Positions 35,783 to 44,843 are shown, counted from the first letter of the stretch. The stretch: DNA of 64,000 nt from Chryseobacterium sediminis (GCF_008386505.1 NZ_VUNZ01000005.1:124001-188000), one strand, 5' to 3'. The notes: generated from the letters alone by a model not told the origin. Translations and numbers: made by a program.

Positions 35783-35789
35783 TAGACAT

Positions 35790-36569
35790 ATGGCGAATAT
35801 GAAAAATATCCTTAATGTTTTATGCATTTTTACTTCGGTTTTCATTTTTTCACAGACTAAATCTGTGAAGAAAATAACTTTGAAAAAAGGCGTGAAAACT
35901 GCGGTTAAGAAAGGGCCGGCAAGCAATAAGCCTAATCCTGATTTAGTAGTAATCAATAAAGATCTTCCGGTTTTGATCCCTAAGAAAAAAGGTGATAAGT
36001 TTGGGTATGTTAATCAGAATGGGAAATTTATTATTCAGCCGGAATATCACATTGCCGTATTTTTTTACGAAGACTGTAACCTGCTGAATTCTCCTAATGA
36101 AAAAGTTAGAAAATTTGGAACAAAAGAATATGCTACAGTAGAAAAAGACATGATCTCTTACCGGGTAGATCAGTCCGGGAAGAGAGTATACCAGTTCAAA
36201 GAAGCCGATTTTGGAAAATGCATATTTGAAGAATATAAACAACAGTTATTTCAAGCCTATATTCTCAATGGTTTTTATGGAATTATTGAAAAATCAAAAT
36301 TTGTAAATGCAGCTGATTACAGACAATACCAGATCTATCCTCAATATCAGTACCTGTTTATTCTGGAAGGAGACGATGTGGCCAACCCCATGATTGTTGC
36401 CTCCAATAATGATAAATTTGGAGTAATTGATGTTAATAATAAAATCATTATTCCGTTTGAATATTCCAATATTAAAAGGAATTTCAGCTGGAAACTGGGT
36501 AAGATGTTTGAAGTAACAAAAGATGGCGCAAATTACTATTATATTGACTCAAACAATAAAACTTACTAG
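35790..36569 (+). CDS. WG-repeat protein, exported
   Basis: 259 residues with a signal peptide (NILNVLCIFTSVFIFSQ) and a Lys-rich linker (residues 25-50). Two WG-type repeats are visible: KFGYVNQNGKFIIQPEYHI at about 70 and KFGVIDVNNKIIIPFEYSNI at about 211, with FG in place of WG. The intervening section is more divergent. WG repeats are thought to form beta-structured binding surfaces; the function of this one is unknown. Starts at 35790 or 35799 (MKNIL) are both possible; the second gives a more typical signal peptide. It stands alone on its strand. Confidence 0.8.
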   Translation: MANMKNILNVLCIFTSVFIFSQTKSVKKITLKKGVKTAVKKGPASNKPNPDLVVINKDLPVLIPKKKGDKFGYVNQNGKFIIQPEYHIAVFFYEDCNLLNSPNEKVRKFGTKEYATVEKDMISYRVDQSGKRVYQFKEADFGKCIFEEYKQQLFQAYILNGFYGIIEKSKFVNAADYRQYQIYPQYQYLFILEGDDVANPMIVASNNDKFGVIDVNNKIIIPFEYSNIKRNFSWKLGKMFEVTKDGANYYYIDSNNKTY

Positions 36570-36575
36570 ATAATT

Positions 36576-36611
<36 letters not shown>

Positions 36612-36708
36612 TTTATTTGATAACTCCTATTTTTCATTCTACTTTTTTCTATATCGCACCTCGAAACCCCGCAACTCGCACCGCGAATCTTAATTCATAT
36701 ATTTTTTG

Positions 36709-36716
36709 TAATTTTG
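36709..36716 (+). promoter_or_regulatory. -7 box for the TPP-controlled receptor
   Basis: TAATTTTG matches TAnnTTTG, and the predicted start of transcription (about 36722) coincides with the 5' end of the TPP aptamer. No TTG box was found at 17-23 nt upstream. Confidence 0.55.
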
Positions 36717-36721
36717 CGGCT

Positions 36722-36800
36722 GAAATAAAGGGGTGCTTTAACAGGCTGAGATTATACCCAATGAACCTGGAACAGGTAATGCTGTTTAGGGATGCGTCTT
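36722..36800 (+). ncRNA. TPP riboswitch of the TonB-dependent receptor
   Basis: The aptamer core reads AAAGGGGTGC (36727-36736), then GGCTGAGATTATACCC, AATGAACCTGGAACAGGTAA and GTTTAGGGATG. All invariant blocks of the THI element are present. Downstream, CCCCTTT (36834-36840) is fully complementary to AAAGGGG (36727-36733) at the base of the aptamer, suggesting an alternative fold. A weak hairpin GCGTCTT/AAGGCGC is at 36794-36810. The regulated gene is an outer-membrane receptor, so it is predicted to import thiamin or a precursor. Confidence 0.95.
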
Positions 36801-36850
36801 CATAAGGCGCTTATTGTATAATATCTTATCGATCCCCTTTTATTCATTAA

Positions 36851-38986
36851 ATGTCAAAGATTTATAGAATGAAAGGATTATTTTTTTTAGGGCTTAGCGT
36901 AGGCTCTGTGGCCTTTATCCAGGCTCAGAATAAGGATTCTCTGAAGATCAGGGAAATTGAAGCCGTCAACTTTACCAAAAGACTGCCGGTAGCGAAGGAA
37001 ATCATTAATGTACAGAAAGATTTAGACGGAAAAAATTTAGGACAGGATCTTCCTATTCTTTTAAAAAACCAAACTTCTATTATTTCTACTTCAGATGCAG
37101 GAAATGGAGTAGGATATACCGGTTTTAGGATTCGTGGGGTTTCAGGAAGTGGGATAAATGTAATGATGAATGGTGTTCCGTACAACGATTCTGAAAGTCA
37201 AGGGACTTTTTTTGTGAATGTTCCGGATTTAACAAGCTCTGCGTCTCAGATTGTGATTCAAAGAGGAGTGGGAACTTCCAATAATGGTGTTTCTGCTTTC
37301 GGGGCAAGTATGAATGTTATTTCTAAAGATCCTGAAGAAAAATTTTATTTTAAAACAGATGACAGCTACGGTTCATTCAATACCTATAAATATTCAGCAG
37401 AAATAGGTTCTGGAAAGTTCTGGAAAAACCGTCTTTCCGTAATGGGAAGATATACTCATATTCATTCTGACGGATATATTGACAGAGCTTCATCAAATTT
37501 ACATTCTTATAATTTCACTGCTTTATTTGAAGAAGGAAATACGAAACTACGTTTAATGGCTTTTGGTGGAAAAGAGAAAACGTACCAGGCATGGAACGGG
37601 ATTGATCGTAAAACATGGGAAACTGATCCTAAATTTAATGTTTCAGGAGCCATTTATGATGCTAATTGGGAAAATATCGTAAGTTTTTATGACAATGAAA
37701 CGGATAATTACAGACAGAATCATTATCAGTTGCTTTGGGAACAAAAATTCAGTGACCGATGGAATCTGGAAACAACTTTTCATTATACCAAAGGAAAAGG
37801 ATATTACGAAAACTACAAGCAGGGAGATCCTTTTTCCAGATACAATTTACCTGATTTGACGGAAGGAGGGCAGACTATAAAATATTCAGATTTTATCAGA
37901 AAAAAATGGCTGAATAATGATTTTTACGGAGTTGTTTCAACACTTTACGGAAAGTTTGAAAACTTAGATCTGAACGTTGGTGTTGTAGCCAATCAATATT
38001 ACGGAAGACACTACGGAAATGTTACCGGAGTATTTTTTCCTCAGATTGATGAAAGTGAATATTACAGAAGCCGTTCGATAAAGAATGAAGTATCCGGATT
38101 TGCAAAAGCCTTATTCAGAGTAGATAATTTTGAATTTTTTGGTGATTTACAGCTTAGAAAAATCAACTACAATACCAAAATTCTGATGGCAGGTGATGGT
38201 GAAGGGGCTGATTTAAGTAAAAACTGGCTCTTCTTTAATCCAAAAGCCGGGGTGAATTACCGAATTGAGGGAGGAAAAGTATTTTTGTCATACGCCCATG
38301 CCCACCGCGAACCGAACAGAGATGATTTGATGGCCAATAACGATGTGAAAGCTGAAAAACTTCACGACATTGAAGCTGGTTTTGAAAAACAGTTCGGGAT
38401 TGTGTCGTTTACTGCAAATGTTTATTATATGTACTACGTTAATCAATTGGTTTTAAACGGAGAACTTAATAATGTAGGAGCATTCATCAGAACCAATTCC
38501 GGGAAAAGCTACAGAAGAGGAGTGGAGCTTGGTGCTTTGGCAAAATTATCTAAACAATGGGAGGTTTCAGGAAATGTAACCTTAAGCCAAAGCAGAAATC
38601 AGGATTTCAATATTCAGAATGGAGATGTTCCCAAAAGTCTTGGAAATACACAGATCTCATTCTCTCCGAATGTGATTGCCAATTTAGGTCTGAAATTCAG
38701 CCCTACAAAAAACTTTCAGTTTGTTTTAATGAATCAATATGTCGGGAAACAGTATCTGGACAATACGGAAGATGCAAACCTGCAGCTTAAAGATTATTTC
38801 CTGACAGATTTCAACGCTCAGTATCAATTTAAAATTGCCAATAATGAAATTGCATTAAAATTATTGGTGAATAATCTCTTCAATAAAAAATACGTCAACA
38901 ACGGCTCTGTGTATGAAGGACAACCCTATTATTTTTCACAGGCTGGAACCAATTTCATGTTTGGAGTAAGCTGGAAGATTCAGTAA
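36851..38986 (+). CDS. TonB-dependent receptor, predicted thiamin uptake
   Basis: 711 residues. A signal peptide (MKGLFFLGLSVGSVAFIQAQ, from the second Met at 36869) precedes a plug domain at about 50-160 containing GFRIRGVSGSGINVMMNGVPY and VQRGVGTSNNGVSAFGASMNV-like sequence, and a 22-strand type barrel that ends in a terminal aromatic strand (FMFGVSWKIQ). The gene carries a TPP riboswitch, and TPP-controlled receptors in Bacteroides are known to import thiamin, so thiamin or its pyrimidine is the likely cargo. It is followed by a hairpin terminator at 39110. Confidence 0.92.
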   Translation: MSKIYRMKGLFFLGLSVGSVAFIQAQNKDSLKIREIEAVNFTKRLPVAKEIINVQKDLDGKNLGQDLPILLKNQTSIISTSDAGNGVGYTGFRIRGVSGSGINVMMNGVPYNDSESQGTFFVNVPDLTSSASQIVIQRGVGTSNNGVSAFGASMNVISKDPEEKFYFKTDDSYGSFNTYKYSAEIGSGKFWKNRLSVMGRYTHIHSDGYIDRASSNLHSYNFTALFEEGNTKLRLMAFGGKEKTYQAWNGIDRKTWETDPKFNVSGAIYDANWENIVSFYDNETDNYRQNHYQLLWEQKFSDRWNLETTFHYTKGKGYYENYKQGDPFSRYNLPDLTEGGQTIKYSDFIRKKWLNNDFYGVVSTLYGKFENLDLNVGVVANQYYGRHYGNVTGVFFPQIDESEYYRSRSIKNEVSGFAKALFRVDNFEFFGDLQLRKINYNTKILMAGDGEGADLSKNWLFFNPKAGVNYRIEGGKVFLSYAHAHREPNRDDLMANNDVKAEKLHDIEAGFEKQFGIVSFTANVYYMYYVNQLVLNGELNNVGAFIRTNSGKSYRRGVELGALAKLSKQWEVSGNVTLSQSRNQDFNIQNGDVPKSLGNTQISFSPNVIANLGLKFSPTKNFQFVLMNQYVGKQYLDNTEDANLQLKDYFLTDFNAQYQFKIANNEIALKLLVNNLFNKKYVNNGSVYEGQPYYFSQAGTNFMFGVSWKIQ

Positions 38987-39109
38987 TGAGAAGTTTGGGA
39001 AACAAATAAGTGAATTTGAAAATTTGAACTTTTACTCATTTCATTATAATTGTTGAGCTTAAAAAAAGAAGTTTAAATATCCGTATTCCTATTTTGATAC
39101 AGAATAATC

Positions 39110-39137
39110 AAAAGACTGTTTCGGCAGTCTTTTTTTA
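39110..39137 (+). terminator. Terminator after the thiamin receptor
   Basis: A 9-bp stem AAAAGACTG / CAGTCTTTT closing a TTCG tetraloop through a T-G pair, followed by a T run. The UUCG loop makes this a stable RNA hairpin. Confidence 0.88.
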
Positions 39138-39174
39138 TATAGGTTAAATATCTTAAAAAGTCATGAAAAAGTTA

Positions 39175-39182
39175 TAAATTTG
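39175..39182 (+). promoter_or_regulatory. -7 box before the HU-CCDC81 gene
   Basis: TAAATTTG lies 7 nt before the ATG at 39190, again implying a leaderless message. No TTG box at the right distance. Confidence 0.45.
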
Positions 39183-39189
39183 CTGCCAA

Positions 39190-39942
39190 ATGAATATTTC
39201 AGCATACATTTTAGAATACTTAAAACAATTTGGAACTGCCACGGTTCCAGGCTTTGGGGTGTTTTCACTGAAAAATTCTAAGGCAATTATCAATTCCGAA
39301 AACGGGAGCATCTTACCTCCAGCCAGTCAGATTGAATTTACAATAGACTACGAAGTACAGGCTGAAGATCTTACTGCTTTTATTGCAGGACAGAAACAGA
39401 TGTCTTTGGAGGCTTCAAGAAGTGATCTGAAGATCCAGACCGATTTTTGGAAGAAGAAACTTCAGGCCGAACAGGTTCTTGAAATTCAAAACCTTGGAAC
39501 AGTCTTCATTGAAGAAGGACATACCTATTTCAAAGGGAAAAGAATAGAATCAGGGCGTCCGGACTTTTATGGCCTGGAAGAGATCAGATTTTCAGATATC
39601 AATAACGGAGAAAAAGTAACCCCTTCAGTTAACCGTGAAAAAGATTTTAAATTCAGAAAGACGATTCTCTGGACTTTCCTTTTGATTATTCCGGTTTTGG
39701 GGATTTTATATCTGGCTTTTACCCAGCAGGAACTTCTTTTCGGTAAAAAGTCTTTCAATAAGGTTTCCGTACAGACTTCTACCCATAGAATTGTAAAAGA
39801 TACCATTAAGGTGATGGTACATACTCCGGAAACATCCGTTTCAGATTCTTTGAAAAAAGATTCATTAGCAAAACCTGTCGGAAAAGGAGTAAAACCAACT
39901 CCGGCCGTTCCAAACAACACTAAGAATAGATGGCAAAAATAA
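39190..39942 (+). CDS. HU-CCDC81-type membrane protein
   Basis: 250 residues. Two HU-like domains are suggested: 1-60 (MNISAYILEYLKQFGTATVPGFGVF) and about 62-130 (KLQAEQVLEIQNLGTVFIEEG). A single membrane helix covers about 157-177 and a Ser/Thr/Lys/Pro-rich tail follows. In Bacteroidota, proteins with this pair of HU-CCDC81 domains often carry a SPOR peptidoglycan-binding domain after the helix; none is visible here. The HU-like domains face the cytoplasm by orientation. The downstream thioesterase gene overlaps its end by 13 nt, implying coupling. Confidence 0.8.
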   Translation: MNISAYILEYLKQFGTATVPGFGVFSLKNSKAIINSENGSILPPASQIEFTIDYEVQAEDLTAFIAGQKQMSLEASRSDLKIQTDFWKKKLQAEQVLEIQNLGTVFIEEGHTYFKGKRIESGRPDFYGLEEIRFSDINNGEKVTPSVNREKDFKFRKTILWTFLLIIPVLGILYLAFTQQELLFGKKSFNKVSVQTSTHRIVKDTIKVMVHTPETSVSDSLKKDSLAKPVGKGVKPTPAVPNNTKNRWQK

Positions 39943-40472
39943 AAAAAGCGTCAGAATCTCTGACTATTATGACCAATATCGTTCTTCCGAACGAAACGAA
40001 CTCTTTAAGAAATCTTTTTGGTGGTGAGCTTTTGGCAAAAATGGACCGTTGTGCGTCTATTTCTGCAGCAAGACACTGCGAGAGAAGAGTAGTAACAGCT
40101 TCTGTAAACCATGTATCTTTCAATCACCCGATTCCAGAAGGCGGAGTTGTGGTATTGGAATCTAAAGTTTCCAGAGCATTTTCTACTTCCATGGAAGTAT
40201 ATGTGGATGTGTGGTTGGATGACCCGATCAATCAGAAGAAAATTCATACCAATGCAGGTATTTATACTTTCGTTGCAGTAGATGAATTCAATCGTCCGAT
40301 TCCTATCCCGGAAATGGTTCCGGAAACAGAAGAAGAGAAAGAGAGATTTGCAGCAGCATTCCGTAGAAAAGAACTTTCATTAATCCTTTCCGGAAGAATG
40401 AAACCTTTGGAATCCGTAGAACTCAAAAAGTTATTCCAAGAGCCACAGGAGTCTAAGAAAGACAAGAAATAG
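39930..40472 (+). CDS. Acyl-CoA thioesterase, hotdog fold
   Basis: 180 residues of the YciA/BFIT type. The motif NETNSLRNLFGGELLAKMDR holds the Asn and Gly-Gly of the hotdog helix, and AARHCERRVVTASVNHVSFNHP follows as in acyl-CoA hydrolases. These enzymes cleave acyl-CoA to free acid and CoA in the cytoplasm. The C-terminal 50 residues are charged and Lys-rich. The start overlaps the HU-CCDC81 gene by 13 nt. Substrate chain length cannot be inferred. Confidence 0.9.
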   Translation: MAKIKKASESLTIMTNIVLPNETNSLRNLFGGELLAKMDRCASISAARHCERRVVTASVNHVSFNHPIPEGGVVVLESKVSRAFSTSMEVYVDVWLDDPINQKKIHTNAGIYTFVAVDEFNRPIPIPEMVPETEEEKERFAAAFRRKELSLILSGRMKPLESVELKKLFQEPQESKKDKK

Positions 40473-40493
40473 TATTTATTACTTTATCAATAA

Positions 40494-40547
40494 AAATGCT
40501 TTTAAACTTTGCTGAGTGCTAACGCCTTTGCGAGCTTAAAAGCATTT
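40494..40547 (+). terminator. Branched hairpin after the thioesterase gene
   Basis: A perfect 12-bp outer stem (AAATGCTTTTAA with TTAAAAGCATTT, 40494-40505 and 40536-40547) encloses an inner stem (GCT..CGC with GCG AGC). A T-rich tail (GTTTTTTAAT) follows. It works as a terminator or is a palindromic repeat. Confidence 0.7.
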
Positions 40548-40653
40548 GTTTTTTAATCTTATATTCTAGTAAAATAAATTTCATCATTCAGAAATAATCA
40601 TTATTAATTACTCAATCTCTGAATTTATTAATTTCTAAATTTTAAATAAAAAA

Positions 40654-41583
40654 ATGAAAATACTTCTTTTAGATAAAAATCACCCTCTTATTACTGAACA
40701 GCTTTTGGCTCAGAATTTTATATTGGAAGAGGATTTTACATCGTCTTATGATGAGGTTTGTGATAAAATTGGAAATTATGACGGTATTATCATCAGAAGC
40801 CGCATTCCTTTAGACAAAAATTTTCTGGAGAAAGGTAAGAACCTGAAGTTTATCGCAAGAGTAGGTGCCGGAATGGAAAACATAGATATTCCTGTTGCCG
40901 AAAAACTAGGAATTCAACTGATCAATTCTCCTGAAGGAAACAGAGACTCTGTAGCAGAACATGTGGTAGGAATGCTGCTTGTAATTATGAACAGACTCTT
41001 TATTGCATCTCAGGAAGTGAAAAACGGAATTTGGAAGCGCGAAGAAAACAGAGGAGATGAATTGTTAGGAAAAACAGTAGGATTGATCGGGTATGGAAAT
41101 ATGGGGAAAGCTACTGCTAAAAGGCTTTCAGGATTCGGATGTAAAGTGATCTTCCATGATATACTTCCTGACCTTTCGGATGAATATGCTACACAGGTTT
41201 CATTGGAAGAGTTGAAACAGTCTGCGGAGGTTTTAAGCCTGCATATTCCTTTGACTTCAGAAACGCATTATCTTATTGATGAAACGTTCATCGCAGAAAT
41301 GAAAAACGACTTCTATTTTGTCAATACGGCAAGAGGAAAAAATGTAAAAACTAAATATTTAGTAGAAGCATTAAAGTCTGGGAAGGTAAAAGGTACTTGT
41401 CTGGATGTTTTAGAATACGAAAAATCTTCTTTCGAGCATATTGAAACAGAAAATGAAGATTTAAAATACCTTCTGGAGTCAGAGAAAGCGATCGTCACGC
41501 CTCACATTGCTGGCTGGACACATCAGAGTAAAGAAAAACTGGCTCAGTTTATTGTAGATAAAATTGTCGCTTCACATTGTTAG
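40654..41583 (+). CDS. D-isomer 2-hydroxyacid dehydrogenase (SerA-like)
   Basis: 309 residues. The NAD-binding core reads KTVGLIGYGNMGKATAKRLSGFG, and catalytic residues are in the family blocks: Arg (VNTARGK), Glu (LDVLEYEKS) and His (TPHIAGWTHQS). It resembles phosphoglycerate dehydrogenase but lacks the C-terminal ACT domain, so it is the short form. Likely reaction: oxidation of 3-phosphoglycerate for serine synthesis, though other 2-hydroxyacids are possible. No serC lies next to it in this window. A terminator follows at 41603. Confidence 0.9.
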   Translation: MKILLLDKNHPLITEQLLAQNFILEEDFTSSYDEVCDKIGNYDGIIIRSRIPLDKNFLEKGKNLKFIARVGAGMENIDIPVAEKLGIQLINSPEGNRDSVAEHVVGMLLVIMNRLFIASQEVKNGIWKREENRGDELLGKTVGLIGYGNMGKATAKRLSGFGCKVIFHDILPDLSDEYATQVSLEELKQSAEVLSLHIPLTSETHYLIDETFIAEMKNDFYFVNTARGKNVKTKYLVEALKSGKVKGTCLDVLEYEKSSFEHIETENEDLKYLLESEKAIVTPHIAGWTHQSKEKLAQFIVDKIVASHC

Positions 41584-41602
41584 ACAAAGAAAAATAAAAG
41601 AT

Positions 41603-41639
41603 AAAAGGCGGGTTTGTAAAAAAATGAATTCGCCTTTTT
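41603..41639 (+). terminator. Terminator after the 2-hydroxyacid dehydrogenase gene
   Basis: Arms 41603-41615 and 41626-41638 form 13 pairs including three G-U, ending in a T run. It is followed by a promoter-like TATTTTTG at 41711. Confidence 0.82.
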
Positions 41640-41710
41640 GCTGTTTTACATTTTAGTTTTCCTTTCATTTGTGTTAAATAATTCATAATATCCCTTTCAT
41701 ATTTATTATT

Positions 41711-41718
41711 TATTTTTG
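41711..41718 (+). promoter_or_regulatory. -7 box for the serine hydrolase gene
   Basis: TATTTTTG, 33 nt before the preferred ATG at 41752. The earlier frame start at 41716 is a TTG codon inside this box and so cannot be the translation start of this transcript. Confidence 0.5.
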
Positions 41719-41751
41719 AGTTTTATTAAATTGCCGCTCATTTTGAATCTC

Positions 41752-43014
41752 ATGACGAAGCGTAATTTTGTACTTATCCTAACTGTTCTTTTATCAATAT
41801 TTTCCTGTAAGAAAAAGTCTGAAGCCAAAGAAGTTTCAGCTGAAAATACAACCAACCTTCCTAACTACGGAAACGTAGATATGGGAGATATTTTCACGAA
41901 AGGCGATGGACAGCTTTTGAACAGACAGACGACGGTAAGTTATATAGACCAGTACTACAAAAAAATATGGGAAGGAGGTGATCTTAGCGGCGGAATTCTG
42001 GTTGCTAAAGGAGATGAAATTCTTTACGAAAACTACAGAGGCTTCGGAAGAGAAGGCAATCAGATGCCAATTGATAAAAATACCCCTTTGCATGTAGCTT
42101 CGGTTTCTAAAACATTAACGGCAATGGCGATGATGAAGCTGATTGAAGCAGGAAAAATAAAACTTACAGATCATCTTACCCAGTTTTTCCCGGGATTTCC
42201 ATATCCCAATGTTACCGTTCAGACCTTATTGGATCAAAGAAGCGGCCTTCCGAAATACGAATATTTTATTACCAAAATACAGCCTGCACCGGCAGAGCTT
42301 TCCAAACAATTTATTACCAATCAGGATGTATTGAATATGATTATTAAATACAAACCGGATCTGGCAAGAGATACCGATACAGGATTTATGTACTGTAATA
42401 CCAACTTTGCTTTATTGGCTTTATTGGTTGAGAAAGTAACAAAAACTCCTTTTCCGCAGGCGATGAAAGAAATGGTTTTCACTCCGTTGAAAATGAACAA
42501 CACCTATATCTTCCAGGAAAAAGATATTCCCACAGCTTCACAGTCTTTCTATTATGGGGGGAATAAATTGTATCCTTTAGACAGACTGGATCTTATTTAC
42601 GGTGATAAAAATGTGTACACTACCCCAAGAGATCTGTACAACTTCTCAAAAGCAATGTTTTCAAAAAACTTCCTGAAACCGGAACTGATGGAAATGGTTT
42701 TTGCTCCTTACAGCAATGAAAAGGCAGGAATGAATAATTATGGATTAGGATTCAGGATGAAAATTTTTGATAATGGTGAAAAACTGACGTATCACAACGG
42801 ATGGTGGCATGGAACAAATTCTGTATTTGCCCACCTTTTAAAATCTAAAGTTACCATTGTAGCCATTGGAAACAAATATTCAAACAAAGTATATACAGCC
42901 CTTGCATTATCCGGATTATTTGAGGATTTCCCTTTACAGAAAGAGAAATTGCATACTGTTATGCATGACAATAAAGATACTTTAAATTCCGGACAGGAAG
43001 TTTTTGGAGAATAA
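41752..43014 (+). CDS. Serine hydrolase, class C beta-lactamase family, lipoprotein
   Basis: 420 residues from the ATG at 41752. The signal peptide is MTKRNFVLILTVLLSIFSCK with a lipobox Cys, so it is probably anchored in a membrane. The beta-lactamase-related core has SxxK (ASVSKTLTAM) and YxN (MYCNTNFALL) motifs, and the third motif as YHNGWWHGTNS. These proteins are usually peptidases, esterases or penicillin-binding proteins rather than true resistance enzymes. The neighbour downstream has a -7 box 5 nt after the stop codon, so the genes are probably transcribed separately. Confidence 0.88.
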   Translation: MTKRNFVLILTVLLSIFSCKKKSEAKEVSAENTTNLPNYGNVDMGDIFTKGDGQLLNRQTTVSYIDQYYKKIWEGGDLSGGILVAKGDEILYENYRGFGREGNQMPIDKNTPLHVASVSKTLTAMAMMKLIEAGKIKLTDHLTQFFPGFPYPNVTVQTLLDQRSGLPKYEYFITKIQPAPAELSKQFITNQDVLNMIIKYKPDLARDTDTGFMYCNTNFALLALLVEKVTKTPFPQAMKEMVFTPLKMNNTYIFQEKDIPTASQSFYYGGNKLYPLDRLDLIYGDKNVYTTPRDLYNFSKAMFSKNFLKPELMEMVFAPYSNEKAGMNNYGLGFRMKIFDNGEKLTYHNGWWHGTNSVFAHLLKSKVTIVAIGNKYSNKVYTALALSGLFEDFPLQKEKLHTVMHDNKDTLNSGQEVFGE

Positions 43015-43018
43015 TGTT

Positions 43019-43026
43019 TATTTTTG
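43019..43026 (+). promoter_or_regulatory. -7 box for the Ig-like lipoprotein gene
   Basis: TATTTTTG, 13 nt upstream of the preferred ATG at 43040. It lies after the stop codon of the serine hydrolase. Confidence 0.45.
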
Positions 43027-43039
43027 CTTAAACATTTTC

Positions 43040-44839
43040 ATGAAAAGGTTTCTTTTATTATTTGTTATCTGTTTTCTTGTACATTCATGTGCAAGAGTGG
43101 GATCTCCTGTTGGAGGGCCTAAGGATACTTTAGCACCAAGGTTTTTAAGTTCAAACATTGATACAACAAGAATTAATGTTAAAAAAGATATTCACGAGCT
43201 TCGTCTGGATTTTGATGAATATGTGACATTGAAGGACATCAATAAAAACCTGATTATTTCACCTCCTATTAAAGGAATAACGAGGATTCTTCCTTCCAAT
43301 ATAGCCAATAAGTTTGTATTGATCCAATGGACTGATACTCTTCAGGCCAATACCACTTATAATTTCAATTTCGGAAATTCTATTGTAGATAATAACGAGT
43401 CGAATATATTGAGGTATTTCAATTTTGCGTTTTCTACAGGAGACAAGCTTGATGATCTTTATATCAGTGGTGAGGTAAAAGATGCGATGGACATCAAAAA
43501 GAAAACAGGAACAACAACCGAAAATAAACTTGTGGTTGGATTGTATCAAGTAAAAGATACGATGGATTATAAGAAAAAACCTTACTATATCACCAAGGTA
43601 GATGAAGACGGATATTATGAACTGAATTATCTGACCCCCGGAAAATATAAAATTATTGCTTTTGAGGATGAGAACGGGAACTCTATGTATGATCCGGGAA
43701 AAGAAAAAGTAGGTTTCCAGAAAGATCCTGTACAAGTTGAAAAATCAATTTCAGGGCTGAATTTAAAAGTATATCCTTCCAAAAAAGCTGTGAAATATGT
43801 GGAAATGAAAGAAATTGCAGGAGGAGCTTTGATGTCATTTGAAGGACACCCTGAGGAAGTAAAAGTTCAGTCACTGAATGAAAAAATAAAGGATATTAAA
43901 ATAACGCACAATCCAAAATCCGACTCTGTCAGAATCTGGTTTGATGCAGTAAAAGATGATGTAGGCCAGACAGCAAATGAAAAGCTCGTGTTTACTCATG
44001 ATAAAGGTCCGAAGAAAGATAGTGCATACAGCGTTTCTTTATTTTACAGATATAATAAGAAGAATGCAATGGACATTGTTAGCGATAACGACGGAACTTC
44101 AATTGCTCCAAAAGCCGATTTAAAGCTTGCATCAAACTATATCGTTGATAAAATTGACCCTTCAAAATGGACATTAAAAATCAAAGGTGATAGTTTAACA
44201 ACTCTACCATTCACTGCTAAAATTTCAGAAACAAATCCTTATCAGATTCATGTTCAGTCAGATTTTGTGATGGGAAAAAGCTATGAGCTTACTGTTCCTA
44301 AGGAAACGGTATCTTCATTCTATGCGAAAAACAGTCAGTCCAAGAGATTCGACTTTGATGTTGCTAAAGCAGACCAGTTTGGAAGCGTTGAATTTTCTAT
44401 TTCAAACGCTCCGGAAGCAAATTACTGGATTCAACTGATAGATTCTTCAGACAAAGTTGCCTATCAGAAATACATAAAGGGAGACAAAGTAAAATTTGAT
44501 ATATTGAGACCTGCGGAATATATTGTAAGAATTCTGGTAGATAATAACGGAAATAAATACTGGGATGAAGCAGATTTCGCTAATGATATATTCGCTGAAG
44601 ACGCATATATCTTCCATAAAAAGGTGGTGGTAAGAGGATTGTGGGAAACAAGAGAAGACTGGGATCTGAAGGATACCAGAACACTTGACAGCCCGAAATC
44701 AACGTCAGGAACTACTGCACCAGCGTCAACTTCTATTCCGGTATCAGAAACTCCGCAGTCTGTAACACCTACGACAACGAAGCAACCGTTGAAAAAGGAA
44801 TTTAAATCCGGTAATGCTGTTTTAACTCCGGCAAAGTAA
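43040..44839 (+). CDS. Ig-like domain lipoprotein
   Basis: 599 residues from the ATG at 43040 (MKRFLLLFVICFLVHSCARV), a lipoprotein signal peptide with HSCAR. A longer frame starts upstream at 43004 but places non-signal residues first. The first domain resembles bacterial Ig-like domain 5 (GPKDTLAPRFLSSNIDTTRIN...LRLDFDEYV), and carboxypeptidase-regulatory-like repeats occur near FEDENGNSMYDPGKEKVGF and DNNGNKYWDEADF. A Thr/Pro/Ser-rich tail ends it. It is probably exposed at the cell surface or in the periplasm. Function unknown; the next gene starts 4 nt later. Confidence 0.85.
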   Translation: MKRFLLLFVICFLVHSCARVGSPVGGPKDTLAPRFLSSNIDTTRINVKKDIHELRLDFDEYVTLKDINKNLIISPPIKGITRILPSNIANKFVLIQWTDTLQANTTYNFNFGNSIVDNNESNILRYFNFAFSTGDKLDDLYISGEVKDAMDIKKKTGTTTENKLVVGLYQVKDTMDYKKKPYYITKVDEDGYYELNYLTPGKYKIIAFEDENGNSMYDPGKEKVGFQKDPVQVEKSISGLNLKVYPSKKAVKYVEMKEIAGGALMSFEGHPEEVKVQSLNEKIKDIKITHNPKSDSVRIWFDAVKDDVGQTANEKLVFTHDKGPKKDSAYSVSLFYRYNKKNAMDIVSDNDGTSIAPKADLKLASNYIVDKIDPSKWTLKIKGDSLTTLPFTAKISETNPYQIHVQSDFVMGKSYELTVPKETVSSFYAKNSQSKRFDFDVAKADQFGSVEFSISNAPEANYWIQLIDSSDKVAYQKYIKGDKVKFDILRPAEYIVRILVDNNGNKYWDEADFANDIFAEDAYIFHKKVVVRGLWETREDWDLKDTRTLDSPKSTSGTTAPASTSIPVSETPQSVTPTTTKQPLKKEFKSGNAVLTPAK

Positions 44840-44843
44840 AAAG

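Noticed and set aside
41752..43014. Antibiotic resistance by the beta-lactamase-related protein.
   Set aside because: The motifs fit the broad serine hydrolase family; nothing points to resistance.
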